From Acholoe squamosa (taxonomy: Eukaryota; Annelida; Polychaeta; Phyllodocida; Polynoidae): DNA of 64,000 nt. Position numbers and translations under genes: made by a program. The stretch is from the NCBI GenBank assembly GCA_949317995.1, contig OX439046.1:74354286-74418285 (forward strand), given 5' to 3'. Below, in pieces: positions 19,782 to 30,882 of this stretch; the first letter of the stretch is position 1; each line of letters starts with the position of its first letter. The notes under the pieces were generated by a model. That model ran no database searches and was not told the DNA's origin. It saw nothing but the letters and a program-made list of their open reading frames with translations.

Positions 19782-20015
19782 TTAACCCTTAAAGGGCTGC
19801 TGATGCATGAGTGTATCATGCCCATTCTTTGCCATGATGCAGCAATGAAGTGCTGCTGATTCTGCTCGCCAGCACCTCATTGGAGCAACCTTCCATTGAT
19901 GTATCAACCCTCTAGGGTCATCATGATGCATGAATGCAGCCCTGGTGAGTTACTCGCTAGGGCTGCATCCATGCATCATGATGCATTAATGCATCAGCTG
20001 ACCCTAGAGGGTTAA
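19782..20015. mobile_element. P-family element, inverted order
   Basis: TTAACCCTTAAAGGGCTGCTG to CTGACCCTAGAGGGTTAA. Here hairpin 2 comes first (AATGAAGTGCTGCTGATTCT) and hairpin 1 second (GAATGCAGCCCTGGTGAG), so relative to 16806-17062 the element is in the opposite orientation. It is flanked on both sides by TTAA. Confidence 0.9.
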
Positions 20016-20427
20016 AACCTTCCCCCACATGTGCTGTGTCTATTAGACAGGGGAGGGTTAAAATTATAGACCATAATCTACATATTTATGCAACTCTTAT
20101 CATAATAGACGCCGGAGGTGTCTCATCTGATGGATTACCCCCAAATATTCATTAGGTGTCTCAGATTTAGTTTCCCCTTATCACAACCGGGTACCAGCCC
20201 CCTAGTGTTACCATGACCATGGAGAGATGCTGATAAAAGGAGCCTATCTCTACCCTATAGCAAATGTTGTGTGCGCATGCTCGTCAGGTATTACAGAGGT
20301 CACGTGGTGGTTGGAGAAAACAGATTGTGATGTGGCGTTCCGCCAGGGGGCACAACCTCGTAGTAATCATTTACCACACAGGCTCAAAGTGTGTTTCTGC
20401 GAGATATATGGGGGCTCTTGATGGGGG

Positions 20428-20660
20428 GGGGGGTCCCATGTTACATTTCTAGAAATTGCCATGTCACATGTCACTTAAATCCCCATGCCCCATGTCACCT
20501 ATTACTTATCATGTCCCATGTCAAATTTAAGAAAACACCTATGTTTAACATAAAATATAATGACATATATATGTCACTATTTTTTTTCTCATATCACTAA
20601 GGCCCATGTCACATGTCAATTTTAAGAAATGGCCATGTCACCATGTCGGATCTAGTGACC
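20428..20660. repeat. CATGTC-rich repeat, copy 2
   Basis: GTCCCATGTTACATTTCTAG, CACTTAAATCCCCATGCCC, ATGTCACTA and AATTTTAAGAAATGGCCATG parallel the right half of 18960-19410 in the same order. It begins at a run of ten G. Confidence 0.7.
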
Positions 20661-21970
20661 AGACCCATCATATAGTCCATGATCAAAGAGGTATAATTTG
20701 AGTACCAAGTTCTCGCAGTAAACCTAGCAACACTGTTTCGGATTGCTACATATCTGTAGAACACAAATGAGTTTGCAAGACATGCGCGTCACCTAGCTTG
20801 ACTTCACATAGCCAAAAGAAAACAGCTGTGCTTCCAGTTACCCGATCGACCCTATCAAAAGAGGGCACACCCTTATTATTATTTTTTTTTAATTTTGAGG
20901 ATTTTTTAGAAATTCTTTATATTTCTCTATAATCTTCACCCATTTTCCATATTTTGGGGTATTCTTTAGTAATGTTCTTGAATATTTCTATGGGTTCTAT
21001 AGATGCACATCCTGCGCAAGCAAACAACAAATATCATCAGGAAGTAGGAATGTATTGACAGTGGTGCAGAATTCCCACACCAGGTGGTAGCTCCATACAG
21101 AGGTCATACAGAGAGACCATAGCTCATGTGGATCCCCTTAACCATATTAAGATTACCACATTTGCAGTAAATCTTTAATCTAAAATAAACCCTTCCATCC
21201 ATCATGGAACAACAGCGTTTAAAGGTAGAATATAACAACACCAAGTCTGGGTAAAACTCTACTTTATTTTCTCTCCCACCACATGTATATACCTCCATGC
21301 TGCACATGTTCCTGAGTCCTGACATGTCAATCACTTACTTACAAGCTTCCCATTGGTGAAACCCAACCCTTAACCCCTCCTCCCAGGTGGGCTATTGTCC
21401 ACCCTACATCTATCACCCCCCTCCCTCTCCTATTGCACCTATACCAGTACCCTTACATGCTAATACATGATGACATGTACCCTCTTTTATCATTTTATCC
21501 ATAGCTGATACATAACATGCTACATTATAATTTCTTTCCATATATTTTCATAAGTAATCCCTAACATGTTGTATTATAGTTGTTTAACAGACATATATAT
21601 CTTTGCAGTGTCCCTAAACTCACCAATAACCCAGGCTCTATGATCCCATTACAAGTGTCCCCTTGATGAAAAGGTGATCTCCTCTATCATTTTGTAACCA
21701 TCACATGAGGAAGCTCTAACAGAATATCAATGAAAACCTGAATTATTTGCTGTCTCTTTCTTCATATTATCCAGTCTCACGTCAAAGGATCTTTTCCACC
21801 TCTGATTTGTTGAAGTGGCACTGTTGATAAATTACTTATACAGATGGTAAACCATAGATGTGCAGCATAATGTATCATGGTGACAGCTCCTACTGTATGG
21901 TGGGTGGTCTGGTGGTCTACGAGCCCTCACTGGGAAAATGTTGGCAATGTAATGGTGAGCTCTTTGAGTC
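20661..21970. other. No gene; one broken TIR end
   Basis: CTTCCAGTTACCCGATCGAC at 20831-20850 matches one end of the element at 63092-63415. The opposite end was not found nearby, so this copy is truncated. The remainder has no recognised feature. Confidence 0.45.
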
Positions 21971-21974
21971 CCAA

Positions 21975-22148
21975 GATTGCCAGTGCTTCGTCTTTATATT
22001 TACAGAAATTCCTTGTGCCATTGTGGTTAACTGCACTGCCATCTAGGGCTTCTTTATAGAAACTACACTGGTTCACTGCAATAGAATATGGTGGTTCACT
22101 GTTCAGTTTTATGAGGATGTGTGATATATAGATTCAACAGTTATTTAT
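21975..22148 (+). mobile_element. ACTGTAA-family element, 5'-truncated
   Basis: Matches the second two-thirds of the family (AGAAATTCCTTGTGCC, GGGCTTCTTTATAGAAACTACACTGGTTC, AGATTCAACAGTTATTTATT). The ACTGTAA-AATGTCGTCG end is missing. Confidence 0.8.
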
Positions 22149-22267
22149 TAGTGTGCTGACATGTACCACCCACAGACACAAGCCACTCCCAATCTCAGAC
22201 TCAGACACGGACACGTTCTTTTATCAATATAAACATTCCTGCCATCCTCCTCTAACAACCCCCAACC

Positions 22268-22305
22268 CCCCCCCCCAAAAAAAAAAAAAGAAAAAGAAAA
22301 AAAAG
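22268..22305 (+). repeat. C-run followed by A-rich tract
   Basis: A run of C at about 22269-22276 followed by an A/G tract. Simple sequence. Confidence 0.9.
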
Positions 22306-22391
22306 GTTTTCTACTGCTCTCCTACCTTCCATCTTCACCACTTCACAGTGGATATGATGTATTGGCATCACTTTATATCTTCACTCAATGA

Positions 22392-22661
22392 ACCTGTCCA
22401 CTTGCCTGTCTTTCTGTTAGTACCTGTCCACTTGCCTGTCTTTCTGTTAGTACCTGTCCACTTGCCTGTCTTTCTGTTAGTACCTGTCCACCTGCCTGTC
22501 TTTCTGTTAGTACCTGTCCACTTGCCTGTCTTTCTGTTAGTACCTGTCCACTTGCCTGTCTTTCTGTTAGTACCTGTCCACTTGCCTGTCTTTCTGTTAG
22601 TACCTGTCCACCTGCCTGTCTTTCTGTTAGTACCTGTCCACTTGCCTGTCTTTCTGTTAGT
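22392..22661 (+). repeat. 30-bp minisatellite, nine units
   Basis: Nine near-identical copies of ACCTGTCCACTTGCCTGTCT plus TTCTGTTAGT. Only one C/T position varies (CTTGCC or CCTGCC). The unit is a multiple of three and lacks stops in several frames, which produces spurious ORFs on both strands. Confidence 0.98.
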
Positions 22662-22789
22662 ATACAAATCCATGTGTCAGTCATGTACAACTACAGACGC
22701 GGCTCCCTGTACACTCCATGTGATAACGCTTGTGAGGTTCATGGCACTAGGAAAGAGGGAATGGGCCTGAAAATATCCCTTAGACACAA

Positions 22790-22900
22790 GAGAGAGTGAG
22801 AGACAGACAGACAGACAGACAGAGCCATACAGACAGAGACAATGGCAGAGACAGAGACAGAGAAAGAGACAGACATACAGACAGAGACAGTGAGAGAGAA
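22790..22900 (+). repeat. (GACA)n/(GA)n-rich tract
   Basis: AGACAGACAGACAGACAGAC and related imperfect GACAGA repeats. Confidence 0.95.
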
Positions 22901-22904
22901 GCAA

Positions 22905-23195
22905 GTAATTAGCAAATGAAGAAATCTATACAAAGTAAGCAAATGTGCATAGATGACATATGAATAATTAGATTGATAAGAATTTCTACCCCTTTACCTC
23001 CGACACAATGTCATGGTCAGGTTCACCTCTGAAGCATTCTGGGTAATTACGTAGGCACCCCAACCTGCAGGAGGGGGCAGTTTGTCATAGACATGTAAAC
23101 ACATGGAAGTTGGGAGGAACACCACGTGAAGCTTCACCATAAGCATGATAAGGGCAAAGCTTCAGTACTCCGCCTGCCTTAAAAAAGCTATAGTA
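22905..23195. other. No gene seen
   Basis: Nothing recognised beyond ordinary intergenic sequence. Confidence 0.4.
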
Positions 23196-23200
23196 AATCG

Positions 23201-23455
23201 TTCAGAACCGCTGATGCATTAATGCATCATGCCCATCGGGCATCATGATGCATGGATGCAGCCATGGTGAGTAACTCGCCAGGGCTACATCCATGCATCA
23301 TGCCGACCCTGCAGGGTTTACACAGGCCCAACCGGAGGGTCGTCATGATGCACCAGTGAAGTGCTGGTGAGCAGTCTCGCCAGCACTTCATTGGTGCATC
23401 ATGCCGACCAATGGGCATGATACACTCCTGCATCAGCAACCCTTTGAGGGGTTAA
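23201..23455. mobile_element. P-family element, full-length two-hairpin form
   Basis: One of the best-preserved copies: CAGAACCGCTGATGCATTAA, hairpin 1 GGATGCAGCCATGGTGAGTA, hinge GACCCTGCAGGGTTTACAC ... GGAGGGTCGTCATGATGC, hairpin 2, and GCAACCCTTTGAGGGGTTAA. The left TTAACCC end is replaced by CGTTCAGAACC, which leaves the left boundary uncertain by a few bases. Confidence 0.92.
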
Positions 23456-23460
23456 CCCTC

Positions 23461-23823
23461 AGGAGGGTGTTGCTCCTTTTGTAAAAAGAGCTGTGAGTAT
23501 GTGCCCTCTTTTTTAAACAAGTTGTGCACTGCTTCACCAAAGTACTTGCACTCACCACATCAGTCTGAAAAGTCACCTGCCTTGTTAAAAATAGAGAGAG
23601 CTGCACTACCAGGTACCTACTCATGTCACACACTCTATAGTTTATTATACTGACTGACTTCTCCCAACTAGGTACCTACTAAAATCCCCCTTTTTTAGCA
23701 CCGTACTTGAATGACCACTTGTGAGCAACAAAAGGGACAAGTTATAGCAACATGAAAAGAAAGGACTGGAAATGAGGGCATTTTTAGACAGCTCTTCCTT
23801 TTACTATAGGAGCAACACCCTCC
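23461..23823 (-). mobile_element. AGGAGGGTGTTGC element, copy 2
   Basis: Reverse complement of 8104-8478 over its whole length (CAAGTACTTGCACTCACC, TAGGTACCTACT, GACTGGAAATGAGGGC). Ends AGGAGGGTGTTGCTCC and GGAGCAACACCCTCC. It begins six bases after the P element at 23201-23455, with only CCCTC between. Confidence 0.88.
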
Positions 23824-23888
23824 AGGTGTCTGTGCCAATGTCTGCCATGGTTGACACCCAGTGGGTATCCTCTATACAGCAGCCAAAC

Positions 23889-24191
23889 TAAGGGAGTGGT
23901 CATTTATCAACAGGGGGGGTGGTGGGTTTGAGGGGGGCATAAAATTTTCAGACCCCTCCCGAGGGGGGGGCTAAAAAAATTTTGACCCCTCTCAAGGGGG
24001 GGGCTAAAAAAATTCACTCTCTTTTTAGCAAAAAAGCCTGCGCGTTACTATAGATCAAAGAGGGGTGCGAAAACTCTCCGCGGGGGGAGCACAAAAAATT
24101 TTGACTACCGTCGAGGGGGGCGTAAAAATGTCCGCGCGTCTGCGCGAAAACCCACCACCATAGCATGGTTGATAAATAATGACCACTTCCT
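23889..24191. mobile_element. GGGAGTG element, full length
   Basis: Ends GGGAGTGGTCATTTATCAAC and GTTGATAAATAATGACCACTTCC. The interior has G runs alternating with CTAAAAAAATTTTGACC and a CpG-rich part (GTCCGCGCGTCTGCGCG). It aligns with 55374-55560, 56970-57293 and 37370-37612. Short TIRs and non-coding interior suggest a non-autonomous hAT-like element; the TSD is unclear. Confidence 0.8.
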
Positions 24192-24299
24192 AATCATGTA
24201 CCTCAGTAGGCTATTTCTAAAAGTGCTACGACTGCACCCTGCCACTAAAATTTTAATCCCTCAAAATTACTAGTAATTAGATCATATGTGATGGCCTTC

Positions 24300-25235
24300 A
24301 ACTGGTCAGCATGATCAGCACTTAGTAATTTTGTAGGGTATTGTAGGGCAGTTAACCCAGTGCAATCATTAGTGACCACTTGGTGCAGGGCTGTAATGGC
24401 ATGTGAGGGATTCCTTTACGATTTGATTTGTGGCAGTTGTAGCATGTTAAGAAATACCCTGTTCATCTAACAGTAGCACTGCCCTCATCCAGGCCTTACT
24501 TAGGCCTAGCCCAGGCCTCACAATAGGCATTAATCATTAGCTTTGTAAGGTAAGGGGTTAATATGGGGCGTGGTACGAGAGCTGATGGGAAATATGACGT
24601 AACGTCAGACAGACGTAACGTCAGGCATTGTCTATGCATCATGATATCACTATTTGGATGTTATTGTCTGGGAGTTCAGAGGCAACCTTGTATCATGACT
24701 GTATTTCATTGATTCCATTCCAATGAGATCCAAGTATGACCCAGCTAACTCGACCTAGCCTGTGGAATAATAGGGTCCACAGCAGAAGAAACAGAAAAAA
24801 GAGGGGGGGGTAAATTCTACGCTTGTATGCTGCAGAAAACTGGTTGAATCCCGCGTAGTTCTTTCCGAGAATTCGAATTCTTTATGGTGAGGTAAGAGAG
24901 AGAAAAGAAGGGTAAAAGGAAAATGCTGACTCACGTATATAATCTTTTCGATCATGAAAGCTTAACTCTCAGAGAGAGTAACATTACAAATTGAATTTGT
25001 AAGGCCTTGAGCCCATGCCTTGAACATGGATCTTGTTCTCCTATTTAGGCCAGGAAGTCATTTCACAAGATGGTACGACTAGACGCCTTCAAACCATAGT
25101 GCGATCACTCACTCTAATGCCATTACAGCCCTGCATCTAGTGGTCACTGATGATTGCACTGCTACAACTGCCCCACCAACCCTATGTCATTTCTACATCA
25201 TACGTGCTGATCGTACAGAGCAGTCATAGGTCATT
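24300..25235. repeat. Long-range foldback, arms of about 125 bp
   Basis: The left arm (24300-24425, CAGGGCTGTAATGGCAT, GTGCAATCATTAGTGACCAC) and right arm (25110-25235) are diverged reverse complements. About 680 bp lie between them, with a GACGTAACGTCAG pair at about 24596-24630. It may be an old large foldback element or two separate inverted insertions. Confidence 0.65.
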
Positions 25236-25342
25236 CAATAGCTGTAATCTCCCACTCTAATGTTGAAGGTTTCAGATCGCAGTGGCCGTGCCTAGTCATA
25301 CCATCCCAATCAGCAATGGAGCATTGGGACATGCTTGTCCAT

Positions 25343-25548
25343 GCATTAATGCATCATGCCTATTGGTCGTCATGATGTATTAATGTGTCATGCCCATTGG
25401 TCGTCATAATACATAAATGCATCATGCTCATTGGTCGTTATGATGCATTAATGCATCATGCCCATTGGTCGTCATCATGCATTAATGCATCATGCCCATT
25501 GGTCGTCATCATGCATTAATGCATCATGCCCATTGGTCATCATGATGT
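25343..25548 (+). repeat. 34-bp array, six units, derived from a P arm
   Basis: Units of GCATTAATGCATCATGCCCA followed by TTGGTCGTCATGAT. They differ by one to four substitutions. The unit equals the outer arm of a P element, beginning and ending at the ATGCAT/CATGAT motifs. The same array type is at 32469-32745. Confidence 0.95.
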
Positions 25549-25648
25549 ATAACGAGTTACTCACCAGGGCTACATTCATGCTTTCATGATGCACCAATGA
25601 AGTACAGACAATCAGACTCACCAGCACTTCATGTGTGTATCGTGAAGA

Positions 25649-26139
25649 TAGGAGTGTCATTGACATCCAATATATATATATCGATGATGAATATCATCAT
25701 TTTGGTCTTGATATTTCAAATATATCGATTATTGCAAAATAGAGCAAAATGGCCATGATATGAGCTTTTAACAGGGAAAGAATTTCACATATACTCTAAT
25801 TACTAGGCAAATTAGAGTTATTATATTGCCCTGTACACAAAATTTACAGAATTATTTGATCTATTGGCAAAATGCAATAACAAACCCAAATGAATGATGC
25901 ATTAATTATAGTTTAAAATTGTTGGGATTGGGTAATTCAAAATATATTTGAATCACAATACATTTTTTATCATAACTTTGGTTCTAATAGGAATTTCTGG
26001 AAAATTCTTTCAAATTTGGAAAGCCCAAATCCTGTGCATTTATGAGACAAATGACTGTATATAATGGTTTTATCAATGCGATAATCGTGATTTCGTAAAT
26101 CGCGACGTATCGATTTGGTAGGTATCGATGACACTCCTA
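25649..26139. mobile_element. hAT-like non-autonomous element with 8-bp target duplication
   Basis: TIRs TAGGAGTGTCATTGA and TCGATGACACTCCTA, flanked by an exact 8-bp duplication CGTGAAGA at 25641-25648 and 26140-26147. The interior is AT-rich with several TATCGAT and CATCGATA motifs and has no ORF. An 8-bp TSD and a TA-G-G start are hallmarks of the hAT superfamily. Confidence 0.9.
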
Positions 26140-26199
26140 CGTGAAGACCATCTGGTGTGATGCACTCCTGCGGCACTGATAGTTTGACCATTCCTCACC

Positions 26200-26300
26200 A
26201 AACTCAACAGTGCTGCATTGGTGTATAACGTATCATGCCAATACACTCCTATAGGCCATTCAGGCTAAAGGCTTATCATGCACCAATACAGTATCAGCCA
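26200..26300. mobile_element. P-family fragment
   Basis: CAACAGTGCTGCATTGGTGTA, GTATCATGCCAATACACTCC and GGCTTATCATGCACCAATAC. Heavily decayed. Confidence 0.5.
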
Positions 26301-26399
26301 CTCCATTCTTACTTCTATGGGCTACATCCAAAATGAACATGGGCCAGGTGGGATCACTCTCCTACAGAGGGTTTAAATCATCTACATCTGCAGACAAAA

Positions 26400-28577
26400 A
26401 AAAAAGAATGTTCGTTATCTATCTTTTATAAATCCATTTTCTCCAAAGGACAGAATAAGAATTAGTTGAATTGGTTCATCAACATCAAAACAGCTCCATC
26501 CAACCCACTCCAACCTGCCACCCCTCCTTTTACCCACCCACAATGGACTTACCCAGTCACCATCACACGCAGCACCTACCACCCCTGTATTTGGGCCGTT
26601 CCCATTGTGGCCACCAGTGAGTGGTGTGTTAGTGTGTGTTGGACCATCACGGGGTGTGCACGGTTGTAGGTAGATAGGGGGTGGTGGTTTTACTACTACT
26701 ACTCCCCATCTCTCACCCCCCAATAAACTCTACTATATTATAGGAGCCTACATCTACCTGTACTAGTATAACCACATAGGCTACATACACCTGGAGGAAT
26801 ATACACACACTGAGAGAGTTTGCATACTGGACGAGTGCAGGAGTATATTGAGTTGAGTGTTAATGCCGTCTGGAGGAGAGGGCAGGAGGAAAGAGACCGC
26901 CTCAGCCTCCACACCCTCCCCGGCTGTAGCCGCCTGACGTGCCGGTAGGAGCAGGAGCAGGTGCCGTCCTGTGCCGGCCTCACCACACTGCCCTCTTGCT
27001 ACTGGAACTGTCGCTACTGCAGCTGCTACTAGAACCAGCAGGCAGAGACTCAAGCCACAGCAAGTATAGCCCCAATACTAGTCCAGCAACATATCCCCAC
27101 TGAGGAAGCCCCAAGGCCTTCCTGGTGGGACTGAGACCGCGTTGTGGTCACAACCTCCCCGGCCTCTGTAGCCACAGGTCCAGGGGATCAATCTCTAGCA
27201 AACACGGTCTCTTTTATCTGGCTTAAAAATCAGTGGGGTATTGATTTGGATTCAACACAGAGGAGGGCTTCATTGAAGGTGTTGATGTTTTGCTGTTTGA
27301 CAGAGAGGGCATTTGGAGACTCCTGCTACAAATGTACTACTCACCGACCTTATGCCACAGGAAGGCATCATTGGTTTACCCTATCATCATCCCTGCCAGT
27401 TTCTGTACTTTTTGTGGTCTGAATATTCAAATAATACAGTGTATATGTGAATAATACGTGTATTGTGGATATATGTTTCTGTGTCCAGAGGATATATTAT
27501 ATAACCCGTAGAGTGCTCTACATTAGGATGGAGTACTGATGTTTTCAGTGAGGAGGCCCAACTAGGGGAAGGTCCTACTTCCACCCTGCTATCGTCCCAA
27601 GGAGTAGGCGCACTGCCTTCAGTACTAGGCAATACTCAGCCAGGCCAGGTGGTTGCTCTGACCAGCTATTCTATATTGTGGTATAGATATTCATTTTGTG
27701 GACGTGGATAATTATAGGGCCTAAAACTACAAAGGCTAAGCTATGCCTTAGACTAGTATACCCATAGTCTTAGTGTAGTTTTAGCTGAGAAAAGGGCCCA
27801 ATTTCTAAGAGTCCCAACTGGAGCTTGGGCACTGCAAGAGACTCCAGGCTTGCGTTCCTTAGGCTTTGCCTTCACCAGGGGAACCAGAGTTGGCAGGACG
27901 GTCTGGAGGCGGCCTATTGGTCCTGGAGTATTAGGCTTTACATAGGCCTGCCCGGAGCCTGGATACTTCTGTATATATTTGTGTAAACCAGTGATTACTT
28001 ACCACTTTGAATTTGTCATAACATTGCTCAGTGTCACCCCTATTACAACACTATGGGAGTTAATATAAAAAATAGAGGTGTTAGTGCCCACCACACCAAG
28101 ACCCCTCCTCCAAGGTCTCCCAACAGCAACACCAAGCCTGAAGGCATCATGATGTTGTTAGACCCAACTGGAGATTCCACTACCGGTGTAGTAGGAGGAG
28201 GGGTTCGGTCAGGGGCAGCAACAACCCTAGGCTGTAGCACTACTGAAGCTGGATTGATCCGACCAGGGTTGGGCTCTATACCCTCTGGAGAAGCTCCTAT
28301 GTGCCCTGCTACAGGAGGAAATGACCCCAGGATTTGCCTTGGGTGTGAGGAGCTGGAGGAGGGTGGTGGAGGAATTGCTGCTCTGAAACCTACCACTCAA
28401 AAATCTCCTCCAGGGCAGGATTCCCACCTATACAGTAACTACCCATACCCTGGAGGACTTTTATCATCATCATCAGGGAGGTTAATACACCATAGTCATC
28501 ACACACCTACCACACACCTACAGGAGGAGACTGGAGACCCTGGAGGAAGAAGAAGGAGGAGAACAGGACGAGGTCCC
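26400..28577 (+). other. Possible 5' region of the gene at 28578
   Basis: Contains a GC-rich stretch (about 26870-27050) and a long frame open from 28053 into the signal-peptide exon, rich in Pro, Gly and Ser and ending in RRRRRTGRGP. This could be 5' UTR, or a coding N-terminus that would make the hydrophobic segment a signal anchor. There is no clear TATA box or initiator. A hydrophobic frame on the minus strand at 26781-27053 has no ATG and is probably a shadow of the GC-rich stretch. Confidence 0.3.
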
Positions 28578-28665
28578 ATGGAGGGAGGTCTGCCCTTACT
28601 GGTAGTGGCAGTGGTGAACTGCCTACTGCTCCACGGTGTGCCTGGAGTGTCAGGACTTGATGCAG
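28578..28665 (+). CDS. Probable signal-peptide exon of a secreted or membrane protein
   Basis: ATG at 28578 opens 29 codons beginning MEGGLPLLVVAVVNCLLL. The hydrophobic core is followed by GVPGVSG, a plausible signal-peptidase region. The exon ends GATGCAG before GTAAGG, a good donor splitting a codon in phase 1. Phase-1 introns just after the signal peptide are common in genes for extracellular, domain-shuffled proteins. No following exon with a recognisable domain is found in the 35 kb downstream, so the gene may have very long introns, or this exon may be spurious. The upstream frame is open, so the start is not fixed by a stop codon. Confidence 0.4.
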
Positions 28666-29415
28666 GTAAGGGATGGTATAGGGACAATGAAGCTGTATGG
28701 TCATGTGTATATTGTAGACTCATTCTCTGGTACTAGTGGTAGTAGCTACATTGTATGAATTGATGCTGTTTTGTTTTTGATTATTATTGTTGTTTCCTTT
28801 TCTATCTGAAGGTAGAGAATTCAAGATCATATACATATTTATCAAATTTATCTTCTTCAATCAAAATCTGAAGTGCTTTTATCTAGCCTAAGCAGGTATT
28901 GTCATTATTGGTTACTATTTCATGGTATTAAGCCTAAATGTGGAGTGTAGGGCAGTGTCCCCTGGGGGGGTGCTTGCCCATGAGTTGGATACCGACTGCA
29001 GCCCGACTCTCGGGAGCGGTGGCAGTGGATTTCCACTAGGTCCCAAAAAGGTGGATTTCCATGAGATCCCTAACAGCCGGGTGGTGGAATTCCATCAGAG
29101 AGTATTGTTTATGCACCATACATATGAGGGCATATTCATAAAATGCCCTCAAAAACATATTGCTGGTCAATAAAAAAAAATCTGATTTATACAAAAACAT
29201 GAGGACAATAGAGAGCTTGGTGGTGGATGGAGGCTTGGAGGGGGCGGTCCAGGCACTGTTTGGGATTGTTGAAAAAGGGGGGCTGTCAAAGTCCATCCTA
29301 CCCCCTCAAGTAGAGCGGTCAGATTTCAAGATAACTGAGAGATAGGGTGGTAGGGCGGCAGTTGTGGGTGACCTACAAAGAGTCAGTGCCCCCCGGGGCA
29401 GTGTCCAATGTTACT

Positions 29416-29418
<3 letters not shown>
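28666..29418. other. No exon recognised; putative intron
   Basis: Would be intron if the exon at 28578-28665 is real. A small hairpin of GAGGGCATATT / AAAATGCCCTC lies near 29127-29154. Confidence 0.3.

Positions 29419-29472
<54 letters not shown>
29419..29472 (+). repeat. (GA)n microsatellite
   Basis: About 26 uninterrupted AG dinucleotides, followed by imperfect repeats to about 29500. Confidence 0.98.
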
Positions 29473-29473
<1 letters not shown>

Positions 29474-29767
29474 CAGAGAGTGTGATAGAAAGAGAGACTA
29501 AGTCAGACTAAGTCATCCTGCTGGGTCATTCTACACTGCAGTGATCTACAGTAAACAAATGTCAGAAGGTTGTTTAAATCCAAAATACCACCCAAACTAA
29601 ACCAGGATGTAGCCTTCCCTAAACGTTCCCCATGTTGTTGACTTTGGGCAGCATTCAGCTGAAATCTGCCTGTAAAAAAACCACTGTGAATTGAAGCAGT
29701 TGTTGTCAGGATTGGCCTCCCCAACCCCCCATCCATCCAACCCACCTACCCACTAACACAGACACAC

Positions 29768-29852
29768 TGATCCTTGGATGATACTCTGGCAGATCCTGAG
29801 GCTGATCCTCAGGTGATACTCTGGCCTTGCCTGAGTATCATGCAAGGATCAG
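29768..29852. repeat. Nested palindrome
   Basis: TGATCCTTGGATGATACT pairs with AGTATCATGCAAGGATCA. Between them CTGAGG and CCTCAG form a second, inner hairpin around CTGAT. Small foldback of unknown class. Confidence 0.75.
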
Positions 29853-30235
29853 GCTGAGTCTCAAATGATACTCATTTTGGAGACATTGCCTGAGTCTGGA
29901 GCTAGACTCAAGTGAGTAAGATTTTTTTTTCTCAGTGCAGACTGCTCTCCCTCCGTGCTCTCCATTCCCTGGTGAGTAACTCGCCAGTGTTTCACTCATG
30001 GATCCAGTCTCGCCCAGTCGGGATTCTAGGGAATACCTCTCTCGCGTATGGGGATGATGGTCCCCATTTTCTGGGGAAGATTACTATGTGAGGTACCTGC
30101 CTACAAATAAGCACTACAGCAACCAGTGGAAAAAAAACTTCCTTTACCCACAAACGCTAGGTGCCAGAGACGACTCACACTAGTGGTCGAGCTGGGGCCA
30201 CATTGTCATGGATCATGCTGAGCCTACTGGATTTA
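29853..30235. other. No gene seen
   Basis: TGGTGAGTAACTCGCCAGTG near 29970 resembles a P hairpin loop, but the rest of the element is absent. Confidence 0.4.
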
Positions 30236-30239
30236 TACA

Positions 30240-30360
30240 TTTGCCATAGTGGTTTATTTAAGCGCAGGGGACTCAAATAAAGACCAGGGGTAATGTTGAA
30301 AATAGTAATAAAAGCAGTTTTGGAATAAGCACCGTCCCAAACAAGGTCAGAAGTACAGGA
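30240..30360. repeat. TAAGCGCC-family element
   Basis: GGTTTATTTAAGCGCAGGGG, CAAATAAAGACCAGGGGTAA and TTGGAATAAGCACCG keep the family order. Boundaries are uncertain. Confidence 0.55.
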
Positions 30361-30880
30361 GTATTAAAAGTTCTAAGTGCCCGGGTGGGCCACTGGGGTA
30401 TGCATGGAGCAGCATTGATCAATGCTGCATGATACAATTTGAAAACAAGTTGTCCCTTATCGCAAAATATGAGTGCCGCCATGAAGACTCTCAAATACTG
30501 AACTGCCTGATGGTGTGTCCTGGTTCTAGTAAATCTAAATGCACCCCTATCCCCTGTGTATACACAAGACCGGTTCTTATTTAAGTCACATCATTCCTTA
30601 AAGTGTTAATTGTCCACTGTGGTGAAACACAAATTGAGAGTTGAAGTCAAGTGACATGTTGAGTGATAGTTTGGTGTAGCTATTTAAGTATGCACTGTGG
30701 TAGATACCAAGTCAGTCTGGGGTGACATCCCCCTTCTATCTAACCTGTCCAAGCATGAAAGACTCACCTAAAAAATAGTAACTAAAATGAATAAAAAAAT
30801 TTAAAACTAACTTTATCATTCTTATCCTGTAGGGTGGATATACATCATGCCTGTCATCCCCTCTCAAGTAGACTTTCACC
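30361..30880. other. No gene seen
   Basis: No supported exon or repeat. Confidence 0.4.
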
Positions 30881-30882
30881 CT

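Larger units (their letters stand above)
25341..26180. mobile_element. P-family element with amplified arm and nested insertion
   Basis: The left arm is expanded into a 34-bp array (25343-25548). Hairpin remnants follow (GAGTTACTCACCAGGGCTAC; AATGAAGTACAGACAATC). The right arm is split by the 491-bp element at 25649-26139 and resumes as GACCATCTGGTGTGATGCAC, ending TGCGGCACTGATAG. Joining the two flanks across one TSD copy restores ordinary right-arm sequence. Confidence 0.88.

Noticed and set aside
22153..22770. 205-codon plus-strand frame, and two 101-codon minus-strand frames over it
   Set aside because: The frames exist because a 30-bp minisatellite, a multiple of three without stops, repeats nine times. 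The peptide is the same decapeptide over and over in whichever frame is read.
26781..27053. Hydrophobic, signal-peptide-like frame on the minus strand
   Set aside because: It begins with TTG, not ATG, and is the antisense of a GC-rich stretch. Composition alone explains the Leu/Ala/Val run.
28922..29173. Second exon of the gene at 28578
   Set aside because: The 83-codon frame has no acceptor with a pyrimidine tract in the right phase and no recognisable domain.
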